Source: Chitinophagaceae bacterium UBA2791 (lineage in GTDB: Bacteria > Bacteroidota > Bacteroidia > Chitinophagales > Chitinophagaceae). Taken from it: a DNA stretch of 33,324 nucleotides. The translations under genes and the position numbers were made by a program. Every line of letters starts with the position of its first letter. Within the stretch, counting starts at the first letter, position 1. The notes beneath the pieces were generated by a model, which had not been told where the DNA came from, made no database searches, and saw only the letters and a program-made list of their open reading frames with translations. The stretch lies in assembly GCA_002352105.1 (NCBI GenBank), contig DEHV01000055.1:30938-64261 (forward strand). Direction: 5' to 3'. Below are positions 1-8,038 of this stretch, one piece after another.

Positions 1-79
1 GGCAGAAAAAGAAGCAGGTAAAGGAAAATAAACAGGTAGTTCCGGTATTTAAAAAAGAAATCGCCAATCCTAATCATCG
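1..79. other. window edge, no supported gene
   Basis: This short AT-rich stretch lies downstream of the cmoA stop codon. A plus-strand frame is open through it and into the cmoA antisense, but it has no start in view and no recognisable protein, so it is not called as coding. It could hold the 3' end of a convergent neighbour. Confidence 0.3.
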
Positions 80-811
80 TTATTTAATTGCTATCAGTCC
101 AGAAAAATTATACCATTTGAAAAATACCTCGCAATGGCTGAACCCGGCGTTCCGCAAAAGCGTTATGTTCTCGCTCAGTTTGTAGGGAATCAACACGTTC
201 TCCAGCGCTTCTCTTTTTTGAGAGATCTCCATTTCGCTGTAATCGTTGCGCCTTTTATAGTCATAATAATATCTTATGAAGTCCCTGTTGAAGGAGCTGT
301 CTTCCGCGAGGATCTTTTCCACAAGGATCAGCGCGCCTTTATCGACCATTCCGGAATAGATGGCCTTAATTAACCTCTCGCGATTAATGGGCCGCACAAA
401 CTGAAGGGTAAGGCATAGTACGGCCACTGAAGCATTATTGATGGTCACGCCATTGTCTAGGTCGGCGATCTCCAGTTTTACAGGCCGCCGTATGCCCATA
501 TCATTCAGTTTTTTACGGCATTTTTCCAGCATGTCCGAAGAGTTATCAATGCCGATAAAAGGAATATCTTCCTGAACATTTTCATTCATGCGGATCAGGG
601 TGGAGCCGGTGGAACACCCGAGATCATACACGTTAGAGTCGGGAAGGGCATGGGTTGCGGCGAGTTCGCCTATCATGCGTTGCATTTCTCCATAGTACGG
701 AACCGAGCGATTTACCATATCGTCGAAAACGCCCGCTACCTTGCTATTGAATTTAAAATCAGAAGGCTTGGCGATGGTCTCCTTGAACACCTGGTCCATA
801 TTCTCTGGCAT
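80..811 (-). CDS. cmoA: carboxy-S-adenosyl-L-methionine synthase (CmoA-type methyltransferase fold)
   Basis: 243 aa, the usual length of CmoA (about 247 aa). CmoA converts SAM and prephenate to carboxy-SAM, which CmoB uses to make 5-carboxymethoxyuridine at the tRNA wobble position. Visible features: a class I Rossmann SAM-binding loop (VYDLGCSTGSTL, about residues 61-72), the acidic strand end (FIGIDNSSDMLEKC), the family block TLQFVRPINRERL, and the CmoA-specific YSEMEISQKR segment with NAGF following near the C-terminus. These match E. coli CmoA closely from memory. The gene starts at an ATG and is divergent from the SMR gene. No cmoB lies in the visible sequence, although only 79 bases are visible beyond its 3' end. 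An alternative would be a carboxy-SAM synthase homologue feeding a different acceptor, but the product class is fairly secure. Confidence 0.85.
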   Translation of the reverse strand: MPENMDQVFKETIAKPSDFKFNSKVAGVFDDMVNRSVPYYGEMQRMIGELAATHALPDSNVYDLGCSTGSTLIRMNENVQEDIPFIGIDNSSDMLEKCRKKLNDMGIRRPVKLEIADLDNGVTINNASVAVLCLTLQFVRPINRERLIKAIYSGMVDKGALILVEKILAEDSSFNRDFIRYYYDYKRRNDYSEMEISQKREALENVLIPYKLSENITLLRNAGFSHCEVFFKWYNFSGLIAIK

Positions 812-969
812 AAATTGCTATGTTTTATTATATGAGTTTATTGGAATGAAGAACTTGTTAAAGTAAATCTAAAATATCAAAAAGAAAAGATAGCGTATAT
901 TTTTTATTTACAGCAATTAAAATAAAAAGGACAAGTATATTGCCATATAAACCAATAACTATACCGAAC

Positions 970-1299
970 ATGTCCTGGATCATCCTGATTATCGCGGGTT
1001 TATTTGAAGTGGGGTTCACAACCTGTTTGGGCAAGGCAAAGGAAAGCTCGGGAGCTGCGGCAATATGGTGGCTGACAGGTTTTTTTGTATGTCTGTCCGT
1101 TAGTATGTTGTTATTGTATAAGGCGTCGCAGTCGTTGCCGCTGGGTACTGCTTATGCGGTATGGACGGGTATTGGCGCCGTAGGCACGGTAATCATGGGA
1201 ATACTGTTCTTTAATGAGCCTACCTCTTTCTGGCGCGTATTTTTTATTTTCACTCTTATCGGGTCTATTGTTGGATTAAAGTTGGTATCCAGCCATTGA
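970..1299 (+). CDS. small multidrug resistance (SMR) family exporter, SugE/Gdx-like
   Basis: A start at the ATG at 970 gives 109 aa. An in-frame TTG at 940 would add ten residues that SMR proteins lack, and MSWIILIIAGLFEV at the ATG is the standard SugE beginning. Four hydrophobic helices are evident. The essential proton/substrate glutamate is present as Glu13 in GLFEVGF, and the helix-3 block SLPLGTAYAVWTGIGAVG is typical of SugE/Gdx proteins. Gdx proteins export guanidinium ions, while QacE-type relatives export quaternary ammonium compounds. The usual Trp after EV is replaced by Phe, so substrate specificity is uncertain. It is a dual-topology or homodimeric inner-membrane protein. It is divergent from cmoA, and no guanidine riboswitch is evident upstream. 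Confidence 0.85.
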   Translation: MSWIILIIAGLFEVGFTTCLGKAKESSGAAAIWWLTGFFVCLSVSMLLLYKASQSLPLGTAYAVWTGIGAVGTVIMGILFFNEPTSFWRVFFIFTLIGSIVGLKLVSSH

Positions 1300-1476
1300 C
1301 AGCATGCTCCGGCGCCAGTACAGACAATCGGTTAAAGCCGTCGTTAAGTTATTAGCGGACCTGTTCTCCTTAGGTTTTTGTTCCGGAAGCCGGTTTCATG
1401 TTGATATGCGGCATAAAGGTTTTTGTCGCAATGCTTATTGTCGCCTTGCGCGTTCTTAAGCCAATCCTTGCGGGAC
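1300..1476. other. convergent intergenic region
   Basis: This gap lies between the convergent SMR and SUMF1-domain genes. No clear terminator hairpin with a T-tract, RNA gene or conserved ORF was seen. Confidence 0.4.
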
Positions 1477-2520
1477 TTATAGATCTTCAATGGGGCCTGC
1501 AAAGTATTTCTGAATTTCAGCCGCAGTAGGCGTTTTTGCCGGGCGCACCACTCTGAACCCAACAAAGGATGCGTCTGTCATCCACCAATCGCTTTTGGGG
1601 ATCTGCGGATCGCGTCTTTTCCATCTGCGGTTGGATTTTTGCCTGGCGGCGGAACGAAGCTTTTCTGCATCGTCATTCCAGGATCCTCCTCTTACCGAAT
1701 GGGGGTATAATTCTTCGGGTTGGGCCCAGGGATTAACGGCAACGGATTTTGCCATGCTCTTATAATAATCCGGTATATACTGGTCAAGGGTCCATTCCGC
1801 TACGTTGCCGTGCATGTCGTGCAATCCCCATGAATTGGGCTTTTTCAGCCCCGGCTTATGATAGGCGCCTCCGCTGTTTTTGCTATACCAGGCGTATTCT
1901 TCCAATTGCTGTTCGCTATCGCCGAAAGAATAAGTTTTGTCGGACCCTGCGCGGCAGGCGTATTCCCATTCGGCTTCCGTAGGCAACCGGTAAAAATGCC
2001 CCGTTTTGTCGGTAAGCCATTTACAATAACTCAGGGCTGCATAATAGGTCATGTTTACGGCGGGCAAACCCTTTTTACCCATGCCAAAGCTCATATCTGT
2101 GAATGGCGGGGTAGGCCGGGCCACGCCGTCTACCTTTACTTCCTTCTTGACAACAGGCTCGCCATTTTTCTGATGGAGTTTTTCGAGCTCGGGAGAGATG
2201 AACAGTTCGAACTCATCCCAGGTAACTTCAAACTTACCCATCCAGAAAGCGTCCAGCTTTACTTCATGAACAGGGGCCTCATCCGGCTGATGTCCTTTTT
2301 GACTGGCCGGACTCCCCAGTTTCATTTGTCCGGCGGGAATAGCGACCATATCAAATTTTACCTGAGTTCCGGTAATGCTGGCCGTATAAGACTTAAAAGG
2401 GGTCTGTTGTTCATGCCGTAAAAATGATTGGTTGACGATGCCCAGGCCCAATAAAAATAAGAGCGGAATGGCCATATACATCCGGGAAACAAACATGCTA
2501 CGCTTAAATATTCCTTTCAT
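1477..2520 (-). CDS. SUMF1/formylglycine-generating-enzyme-domain protein, membrane-anchored, lacking active-site cysteines
   Basis: 347 aa starting at ATG. A hydrophobic segment at about residues 15-30 without a lipobox suggests an uncleaved anchor or a signal peptide. The FGE-sulfatase fold covers about residues 55-335: the AIPAGQMKLGS entry, EAPVHEVKLDAFWMGKFEVT, RLPTEAEWEYACRAG (178-192), WGLHDMHGNVAEWT (231-244), RGGSWNDD (277-284) and the closing FVGFRVVR. True formylglycine-generating enzymes carry copper-binding cysteines in the segment after RGGS. Here the only cysteines are Cys166 and Cys189, so sulfatase activation is unlikely and a binding or structural role is more plausible. Such SUMF1-domain proteins are common in Bacteroidota (gliding/T9SS GldJ and GldK are distant relatives). 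No sulfatase gene is in the window. It is divergent from the GH109 gene. Confidence 0.8.
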   Translation of the reverse strand: MKGIFKRSMFVSRMYMAIPLLFLLGLGIVNQSFLRHEQQTPFKSYTASITGTQVKFDMVAIPAGQMKLGSPASQKGHQPDEAPVHEVKLDAFWMGKFEVTWDEFELFISPELEKLHQKNGEPVVKKEVKVDGVARPTPPFTDMSFGMGKKGLPAVNMTYYAALSYCKWLTDKTGHFYRLPTEAEWEYACRAGSDKTYSFGDSEQQLEEYAWYSKNSGGAYHKPGLKKPNSWGLHDMHGNVAEWTLDQYIPDYYKSMAKSVAVNPWAQPEELYPHSVRGGSWNDDAEKLRSAARQKSNRRWKRRDPQIPKSDWWMTDASFVGFRVVRPAKTPTAAEIQKYFAGPIEDL

Positions 2521-2795
2521 TGATAAGTTTTTTGTCTGCCTTTTAACGAGGGCCGCCCGTCCTTACTATTTGTTATAGCGGTCTCCCTACGCAAGGTAAG
2601 GGCGCCCGTTTACATTTTCTTGCTAAGATATTGACGATTTAAGAACTGGAATAATATTTTCTTAGACGGGATCTGTTGAGGGTTCGTTGCGTGCCTTGCC
2701 AGGATATCCGGATCAAACAATTTAATTGCCGGGACAGTAAAATAAAATGTTATTTTCGATTAATCTTTCTCAATATTTATACAACTTCATTAACG
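2521..2795. promoter_or_regulatory. divergent promoter region of SUMF1-domain and GH109 genes
   Basis: A 275-base gap between divergent starts. A near-match to the Bacteroidota promoter reads TATTTTCG at 2751-2758 on the plus strand (consensus TAnnTTTG, one mismatch). A TTG at 2726-2728 sits 22 bases upstream, slightly beyond the usual 19-21 spacing. It could drive the GH109 gene. No RNA gene was recognised. Confidence 0.35.
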
Positions 2796-4160
2796 ATGAA
2801 CAGAAAAGAATTTGTAAAAACCGCAGGTTTTGCCGCCGCCTCGTTTGCGTTATTTCCTCAAAATGTCCTGCAGGCAAAGGAAAAAAGATACGCTGTTGAC
2901 AAAGTGAAAATAGGATTGATAGGCGTAGGTCTTCGCGGGCAGAATCACCTGGGAGAATTGTTGCGCAGAAAAGACGTCGAAGTAAGCGCTATCTGCGATA
3001 TAGATAGTCGCATGATCGAATCGGCAAAGGCGTTGTTCAGCAAAAGCGGCAGTAAGATGCCGGAGATTTTTACCGGCGACAAGTACGCCTGGAAAAAACT
3101 GATTGCCCTGAAGGGCTTGCACGCGGTACTCATTGCTACGCCCTGGGAATGGCATAAGGAAATGATCATTGGTTCCGCGGAAGCGGGCATTAAGTATATC
3201 GCTTCTGAAGTGATCATTGGTATTACCCTGCAGGATCACTGGGAGGTGGTCAAAGCGGCCGAAAGGCACAATGCCCAGGTGATGATGCTGGAGAATGCCT
3301 GTTATCGTCGCGATGTCATGGCTGTGTTGAACATGACGCGCCAGGGTTTATTCGGAGAGCTTATCCATCTGCAGGGCGGTTACCAGCACGATCTCAGGGA
3401 AGTAAAATTTAATGATGGCGCGCACCCTTATGGTCATGGCGTCGAGTTTGGCGAGAAAGCGTTTTCAGAAGCGCGCTGGAGAACGGAACATTCGGTATTA
3501 AGGAATGGCGATCTGTATCCTACTCACGGGATCGGGCCGCTGGCGCATTATGTCAATATCAACCGGGGCAATTGTTTTCGCAGCCTGTGCTCCTTCTCTT
3601 CGAAGGCCAGGGGACTGCACGATTATATTGTTAAGAAAGGAGGCAGGGATCATCCCAATGCAAAAGTAAATTTTAAACTGGGCGACGTGGTGACCACGAT
3701 GATCAACTGTGCAAACGGCGAAACGATCTTGCTGCAGCACGATACAAATCTTCCCCGGCCCTATTCCCTTGGGTTCAGGGTGCAGGGTACGGAGGGGATA
3801 TGGATGGATCTGAATAAGGGCGTTTACCTGGAAACCAAGGCGGCAAAGCCGCATGAGTGGGACGATCAGGAGAAATGGCTGGAAAAATACGATCATCCCT
3901 TATGGAAAAAATATGGGCAGTCTACCGGCGAAGCCGGTCATGGGGGAATGGATTTTTTTGTGATCCATGCGCTCATTGAATCGATCAAACGCCAGGTCCC
4001 TACGCCAATGGATGTATATGACGCCGCTGCATGGAGCGCCATCACTCCGTTGAGCGAACAATCTATCGGGTTGGGAAATGAAACGGTTGAGTTCCCCGAT
4101 TTTAGCGGCGGGCAATGGATGTACAGAAAGCCCGTATTCGCGCTGGACGATCAGTATTGA
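2796..4160 (+). CDS. GH109 family protein, probable NAD-dependent alpha-N-acetylgalactosaminidase
   Basis: 454 aa from the ATG at 2796. The frame is open 40 codons further upstream, but those residues look non-coding, while MNRKEFVKTAGFAAASFAL is a Tat-like signal. After it comes a Rossmann NAD-binding loop (GLIGVGLRGQ). Similarity to Elizabethkingia NagA, recalled from memory, is continuous. Residues reported as important there appear retained: Glu166 in LENACYRRD, Tyr196 and His198 in GGYQHDLR, Tyr241 and His244 in LYPTHGIGP, Tyr323 in RPYSLGF. The reaction hydrolyses alpha-GalNAc through a transient C3 oxidation with bound NAD. The signal has RK rather than RR, yet cofactor-bound GH109 enzymes normally need Tat export. 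It is convergent with the AgaR-like repressor, which supports a GalNAc role. A generic Gfo/Idh/MocA dehydrogenase is less likely. Confidence 0.88.
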   Translation: MNRKEFVKTAGFAAASFALFPQNVLQAKEKRYAVDKVKIGLIGVGLRGQNHLGELLRRKDVEVSAICDIDSRMIESAKALFSKSGSKMPEIFTGDKYAWKKLIALKGLHAVLIATPWEWHKEMIIGSAEAGIKYIASEVIIGITLQDHWEVVKAAERHNAQVMMLENACYRRDVMAVLNMTRQGLFGELIHLQGGYQHDLREVKFNDGAHPYGHGVEFGEKAFSEARWRTEHSVLRNGDLYPTHGIGPLAHYVNINRGNCFRSLCSFSSKARGLHDYIVKKGGRDHPNAKVNFKLGDVVTTMINCANGETILLQHDTNLPRPYSLGFRVQGTEGIWMDLNKGVYLETKAAKPHEWDDQEKWLEKYDHPLWKKYGQSTGEAGHGGMDFFVIHALIESIKRQVPTPMDVYDAAAWSAITPLSEQSIGLGNETVEFPDFSGGQWMYRKPVFALDDQY

Positions 4161-4161
4161 T

Positions 4162-4184
4162 CCGGTATGGGCCGGCAATACCGG
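4162..4184. terminator. possible bidirectional terminator hairpin
   Basis: A perfect 7-bp inverted repeat, CCGGTAT (4162-4168) and ATACCGG (4178-4184), encloses a 9-base loop. It lies between the convergent stops of the GH109 gene (4160) and the agaR-like gene (4199). There is no T-tract on either side, so termination is inferred mainly from position. Confidence 0.4.
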
Positions 4185-4198
4185 TATATCAGGCGCGG

Positions 4199-4978
4199 TT
4201 ATACGACGATCAGCTGTACGCCTGCATTTTCCAGTTTTTGATTGTCTTCGGGCGATACTTCCGCATCGGTGATGATCACGTCGATTTCCGTAACAGGGGC
4301 GATAAAGGCAAAGCTTCTTTTGTGGAATTTGCTTGAGTCGGCAACCACGATGACCTGTTTGGCAATGGACATCATAATGCGGTTCAGATGGGCCTCCTCT
4401 GCGTTAGGGGTGGACAGGCCATAGGTGATATCCAGTCCGTCCACGGCAAGAAATAATTTATCGCAGAAGAAATTCTTAAGGCTGGTCTCGGCCGTGGCGC
4501 CCACCAGCGACTGCGATGTTTTTCTAAGAAAGCCTCCCGGTATGATCACGTTGGCGCTGGTATGTTCTGCCAGTTGGCTGGCAATGTTCAAAGCATTCGT
4601 AATTACGGTCAACGCTTTAAAGGAAGAAAGGTTTTTGGTGATTTCCATGGTCGTGGTGCCGGAATCCAGGATGATGGTGTCCCCGTCGGTGATCAGTCCC
4701 GCTGCAGCTTTCCCAATTCTTTTCTTCTCTTCATAATGCTGTTTGTTCTTGTCTGAAAGGGCAAAATCGATCCCCACATGGTCTACCTTAATAGCGCCTC
4801 CCCTGGCCCTGATCAGCATCTTTTTCTGCTCTAGCCGTGTAAGATCGTTGCGGATGGTTACTTCGCTGACCTTCAGTTCTTTGCTTAACGAAATAACGTC
4901 AACCTGGCCGTGCTTGTTTAATTTATCCAGGATGAGCACCCGGCGCTGTACCGTTGATTTGGGATGTGGTAAGGACAT
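4199..4978 (-). CDS. agaR: DeoR-family transcriptional repressor, AgaR-like
   Basis: 259 aa. The N-terminal DeoR winged HTH spans about residues 10-65, with VSEVTIRNDLTRLE (37-50) as recognition region and RARGGA after it. The DeoR C-terminal sensor domain (phosphosugar-binding ISOCOT fold) shows DGDTIILDSGTTTMEI, a TNALNIA segment, RKTSQSLVGATAE, FLAVDGLD and VVADSSKFHKRSF. Overall it resembles E. coli AgaR, the repressor of N-acetylgalactosamine/galactosamine genes, more than generic GlpR. The effector is probably a phosphosugar of the pathway. It is divergent from the kinase-aldolase operon across 144 bases. An AgaR-type sequence also lies in the agaS leader, suggesting that both units belong to its regulon. 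The assignment rests on family similarity plus the agaS and aldolase neighbours. Confidence 0.8.
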   Translation of the reverse strand: MSLPHPKSTVQRRVLILDKLNKHGQVDVISLSKELKVSEVTIRNDLTRLEQKKMLIRARGGAIKVDHVGIDFALSDKNKQHYEEKKRIGKAAAGLITDGDTIILDSGTTTMEITKNLSSFKALTVITNALNIASQLAEHTSANVIIPGGFLRKTSQSLVGATAETSLKNFFCDKLFLAVDGLDITYGLSTPNAEEAHLNRIMMSIAKQVIVVADSSKFHKRSFAFIAPVTEIDVIITDAEVSPEDNQKLENAGVQLIVV

Positions 4979-5006
4979 AGAGGTAATGGTTTTCGTAACC
5001 TTTTCT

Positions 5007-5052
5007 TAAAAATAAAAAATATATTGAAACATAAAATTAGTTTTTATTTTTA
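5007..5052. promoter_or_regulatory. AT-rich inverted repeat in the agaR-kinase divergent promoter
   Basis: A perfect 12-bp inverted repeat, TAAAAATAAAAA (5007-5018) and TTTTTATTTTTA (5041-5052), with a 22-base centre, sits midway between the divergent agaR-like and kinase genes. TAGTTTTT at 5038 and TATTTTTA at 5045 are each one mismatch from the TAnnTTTG promoter element. A nearby minus-strand TTTCATTTC (within 5054-5067) resembles half of an AgaR site. It may be an operator/promoter, but low complexity makes a chance repeat possible. Confidence 0.35.
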
Positions 5053-5122
5053 CAAGGAAATGAAACTAGCCTAAGGGCTTAGCGTCATTTGATTTTTGAT
5101 TAACGTTAAAAATTGTTGTTTG

Positions 5123-6079
5123 ATGACGGCTTCTCCGGAAAAGTTTGAAGTTATAGTGGTAGGCGAATTGAATGTTGATCTTATACTAAATCAGATTGCT
5201 ACTTTCCCGGAGATCGGCAAGGAAATCCTGGCAAAGACCATGACGCTGACGCTTGGGAGTTCGGCGGCTATTTTTGCGAGCAACCTGAGCAGTCTTGGCG
5301 CCAAAGTAGCTTTCCTGGGGAAAATAGGAAAGGATGTTTTCGGCAGTCTTGTATTGGAAAGCCTTGAAAAAAAAGGAGTGGATACCAGCCTGATCATTCA
5401 AAGCGACTCCCTGAACACCGGCGCGACGGTAGTCCTGAATTTTGACCAGGACAGGGCCAATATAACCCATGCCGGGGCGATGGATCATCTTACCATTGAC
5501 GATATCGGGCCGGATAAATTTAAGGGTTGCAAGCATCTGCATTTTTCTTCATATTTTCTCCAGACCGGTCTTAAAAAAGATATTGCCCGTCTCTTCAGCG
5601 AAGCCAAAAAAGCAGGCCTCACCACTTCGTTTGACGTGCAGTGGGACCCCTGGGAAAAATGGGATCTTGATCTGAAAAACGTATTGCCTTATGTAGATGT
5701 GTTTCTTCCCAATGAAAAAGAACTGATGAAACTCACCGGAAGAAATACTTTGGAATCGGCGATCGACAGCATCAAGGGTTTTGCCAATACCATCGTGGTG
5801 AAGTTGGGCAGCAAGGGGTCGGCCTCTTATCATAAGGGCCAACTGGTTACGATACCGGCGTTTATAAATGAACAGGTGGTAGATGCGATTGGCGCCGGCG
5901 ATAGTTTTAATGCGGGCTTTGTATATAAATTCATTCAGGGCGCTCCGATAGAGACCTGCCAGCAATATGGCAACCTTATGGGAGCGATCTCTACGACTGC
6001 CGCAGGGGGAACCGCGGCTTTTACGGACAAAAAAAACATCATGAAAAATGCAAAAGAAAGATTTGGGTTCAGCGAATAA
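5123..6079 (+). CDS. PfkB-family sugar kinase, probable tagatose-6-phosphate kinase
   Basis: 318 aa from the ATG at 5123. A TTG at 5096 is in frame but adds a cysteine-rich stretch unlike the family. The ribokinase/PfkB fold is complete: VVGELNVDLI at the N-terminus, the sugar-binding block GSSAAIFASNLSSLG (45-59), DVFLPNEKEL in the middle, and the ATP-site anion hole and base in AIGAGDSFNAGF with catalytic Asp260. It probably phosphorylates tagatose-6-phosphate to tagatose-1,6-bisphosphate, because the next gene (4 bases downstream) is a tagatose-bisphosphate-type aldolase and an AgaS homologue lies in the same region. The sequence alone does not exclude another substrate such as a ketohexose, fructose or KDG. 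First gene of the operon, divergent from the repressor. Confidence 0.8.
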   Translation: MTASPEKFEVIVVGELNVDLILNQIATFPEIGKEILAKTMTLTLGSSAAIFASNLSSLGAKVAFLGKIGKDVFGSLVLESLEKKGVDTSLIIQSDSLNTGATVVLNFDQDRANITHAGAMDHLTIDDIGPDKFKGCKHLHFSSYFLQTGLKKDIARLFSEAKKAGLTTSFDVQWDPWEKWDLDLKNVLPYVDVFLPNEKELMKLTGRNTLESAIDSIKGFANTIVVKLGSKGSASYHKGQLVTIPAFINEQVVDAIGAGDSFNAGFVYKFIQGAPIETCQQYGNLMGAISTTAAGGTAAFTDKKNIMKNAKERFGFSE

Positions 6080-6083
6080 GAGT

Positions 6084-6899
6084 ATGATCGAAAAACTTAA
6101 GGAAATGCAGTTGAGCGGCGCTTCGTTGCTCGCAACCAATTTTTACAACTATGAGACCTTAAGCGGGGTGCTGCGCGCGGCGTCGGAACTGAAACAACCC
6201 GTTATCCTCCAGCTTACGCAAAGCTCGATAGATTATATGACCCTGCCGGTGGCCGTGGCCATGGCCCGGAGCGGATTGAAGGAATTTGGGGTAGAAGGAT
6301 GGATCCATCTCGACCATTCCTCTTCTTATGAACTTGTTCAGCGTTGCCTGGACGCCGGTTTTGATTCGGTGATGATCGACGCCAGCGAAAAAAGCATGGA
6401 AGAAAACATCGAGATCACCAGGAGGGTGGTGGAAACGGCGGCGAAATACAATGCCAATGTGGAAGCCGAGCTTGGATATGTCGCCAAGCTGGGGCAGTCG
6501 ACCGAGAAAACCGGTTTTACAGAGCCGGAGGAAGCAAAATATTTTGTGGAACAAACAGGCGTCAACGCCCTGGCGGTGGCCATCGGGTCGGCCCATGGAT
6601 TTTATAAAAAAGAGCCTAAGCTGGACCTGGAAAGACTGGAGCAGATCCATGCCATTACCGATGCGGCCCTGGTATTGCACGGCGGATCCGGCATCCCGGC
6701 CAATACCTTAAAAGAAGCGATCAAAAGAGGGATCTGCAAGATCAACCTGGCCACCGAGATCAAAAATATATTCATGGCCACATTAAAGGATTGCATTGTA
6801 TCGAGCGATGAGATCGACCTGAGGAAAGTGTTCCCGCCCGCTATTCATGCAGTTACCCGCCTTGTTAAAGAGAAGTTGGAAATCGTAAAAAATGCCTAA
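6084..6899 (+). CDS. class II aldolase, tagatose-1,6-bisphosphate type (KbaY/GatY-like)
   Basis: 271 aa from the ATG at 6084. An ATG at 6048 is in frame but overlaps the kinase and adds 12 unsupported residues. It splits tagatose-1,6-bisphosphate (or fructose-1,6-bisphosphate) into DHAP and glyceraldehyde-3-phosphate. Class II zinc aldolase signatures are intact: the catalytic Asp77 and zinc ligand His78 in HLDHS, Glu127/Glu129 in VEAELG, His171 in AIGSAHGFYK, His199 in LHGGSG, and KINLATEIK near the end. The short form and the GICKIN-ATE pattern resemble GatY/KbaY. No GatZ/KbaZ stabilising subunit is present. Its stop codon overlaps the ATG of the following amidohydrolase by one base, implying translational coupling. 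Confidence 0.85.
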   Translation: MIEKLKEMQLSGASLLATNFYNYETLSGVLRAASELKQPVILQLTQSSIDYMTLPVAVAMARSGLKEFGVEGWIHLDHSSSYELVQRCLDAGFDSVMIDASEKSMEENIEITRRVVETAAKYNANVEAELGYVAKLGQSTEKTGFTEPEEAKYFVEQTGVNALAVAIGSAHGFYKKEPKLDLERLEQIHAITDAALVLHGGSGIPANTLKEAIKRGICKINLATEIKNIFMATLKDCIVSSDEIDLRKVFPPAIHAVTRLVKEKLEIVKNA

Positions 6900-8017
6900 T
6901 GAACAATAGATTTTTTTTCCTCCTGTCCGCCTGCTTCGGCATTGGCGCAATGGGTTGCGCTGACGCCCCCCGCGATAGCCAGGGCGGCGGGTTCTACAGC
7001 CTCGACGATTACGATAAGGTGTTAAAATACGATGTGCATGTGCATGTCGACACCGATAAGCCTTATTTTGTCGAGCATTCTAAAAAAGAGAATTTCAGGC
7101 TGGTAACCGTTAATGTCAATGCCGGAGGTTCTATCGTTGAAGAAAGAGAGTATGCCATCCATCAGGTTGAAGCCTTTCCTGAACAGATCAAATATGCAAC
7201 CACTTTCGATGTAGCGGGTTGGGACGACGACGATTGGCAGGCGAAGACGCTCGCTTACCTGGACGAGTCCTTTAAGAAGGGCGCTATAGGCGTTAAGGTC
7301 TGGAAGAATATCGGTATGGAACTCAGGGATAAAAATGGAAAATTCGTCATGATCGACGATCCAAAGCTGGATACCATTTTTGATTTTATTGAAAAAAACG
7401 ACAAGACCCTGATCGCTCATATCGGGGAGCCTAAAAACTGCTGGCTGCCGATCGAGGAAATGACGGTAAAGAACGACCGCGATTATTTTTCCAACCATCC
7501 CCAGTACCATATGTACCTGCATCCTGAATATCCTTCTTACGAGGATCAGATCAATGCGAGGGACCGGATGCTGGAAAAACATCCCGGTCTAAGGGTGTCC
7601 GGAGCGCATATGGCCAGCCTGGAATGGAGCGTGGATGAGTTGGCCAAACGCCTGGATAAATTTCCCAATCTCGCCGTGGATATGGCCGAACGCATTTCTC
7701 ACCTGCAATACCAATCGGCCAGGGATTTCCAGAAAGTATATGATTTTATCATCAAGTACCAGGACAGGCTCCTGTATGCTACCGATCTTTCGACCAGCGA
7801 TAGCCGGGATCCTGCGGAAGTCATGCAACACATGCACGATTTCCGTTTCGGGCACTGGAGGTATTTTGTTACCGATGAAATGATGGAAGCGCCCGAGGTT
7901 GAGGGGCAGTTCAAAGCCTTGCATCTTCCGAAGGAAGTAGTGGATAAGATCTATCGGAAAAATGCAGAAAAATGGTTTCCTGCTTTTAACAAGGATAAAG
8001 GCGTAGCCCGGCAATAA
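6899..8017 (+). CDS. amidohydrolase-family (TIM-barrel metal hydrolase) lipoprotein
   Basis: 372 aa. The lipoprotein signal ends near Cys20 (FGIGAMGC), so it is a membrane-anchored periplasmic or surface protein. An amidohydrolase_2-type barrel follows. Candidate metal ligands are His47 and His49 (HVHV), a Lys in GVKVWK, His in IAHIGEP, His in SGAHMAS, and Asp296 in YATDLS. The substrate is unknown. Related proteins are widespread in Bacteroidota carbohydrate loci, and amidohydrolase_2 members include decarboxylases, lactonases and deacylases. Its place between a cytoplasmic aldolase and exported sugar-oxidising proteins suggests action on a sugar or oxidised sugar outside the inner membrane. 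It overlaps the upstream stop by one base and precedes the next gene by 21 bases. Confidence 0.75.
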   Translation: MNNRFFFLLSACFGIGAMGCADAPRDSQGGGFYSLDDYDKVLKYDVHVHVDTDKPYFVEHSKKENFRLVTVNVNAGGSIVEEREYAIHQVEAFPEQIKYATTFDVAGWDDDDWQAKTLAYLDESFKKGAIGVKVWKNIGMELRDKNGKFVMIDDPKLDTIFDFIEKNDKTLIAHIGEPKNCWLPIEEMTVKNDRDYFSNHPQYHMYLHPEYPSYEDQINARDRMLEKHPGLRVSGAHMASLEWSVDELAKRLDKFPNLAVDMAERISHLQYQSARDFQKVYDFIIKYQDRLLYATDLSTSDSRDPAEVMQHMHDFRFGHWRYFVTDEMMEAPEVEGQFKALHLPKEVVDKIYRKNAEKWFPAFNKDKGVARQ

Positions 8018-8038
8018 AACGCTATATTGCGAGCTTGT

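Noticed and set aside
812..969. Guanidine riboswitch ahead of the SMR exporter
   Set aside because: The region is AT-rich and lacks recognisable guanidine-I, -II or -III aptamer features.
1344..1565. 73-codon minus-strand frame overlapping the SUMF1-domain 3' end, considered as a frameshifted extension
   Set aside because: The SUMF1 protein already ends after a complete fold (FVGFRVVR plus tail); the other frame shows no family continuation.
5549..6139. 196-codon minus-strand frame across the kinase-aldolase junction
   Set aside because: Antisense to two well-supported enzymes, no domain recognised.
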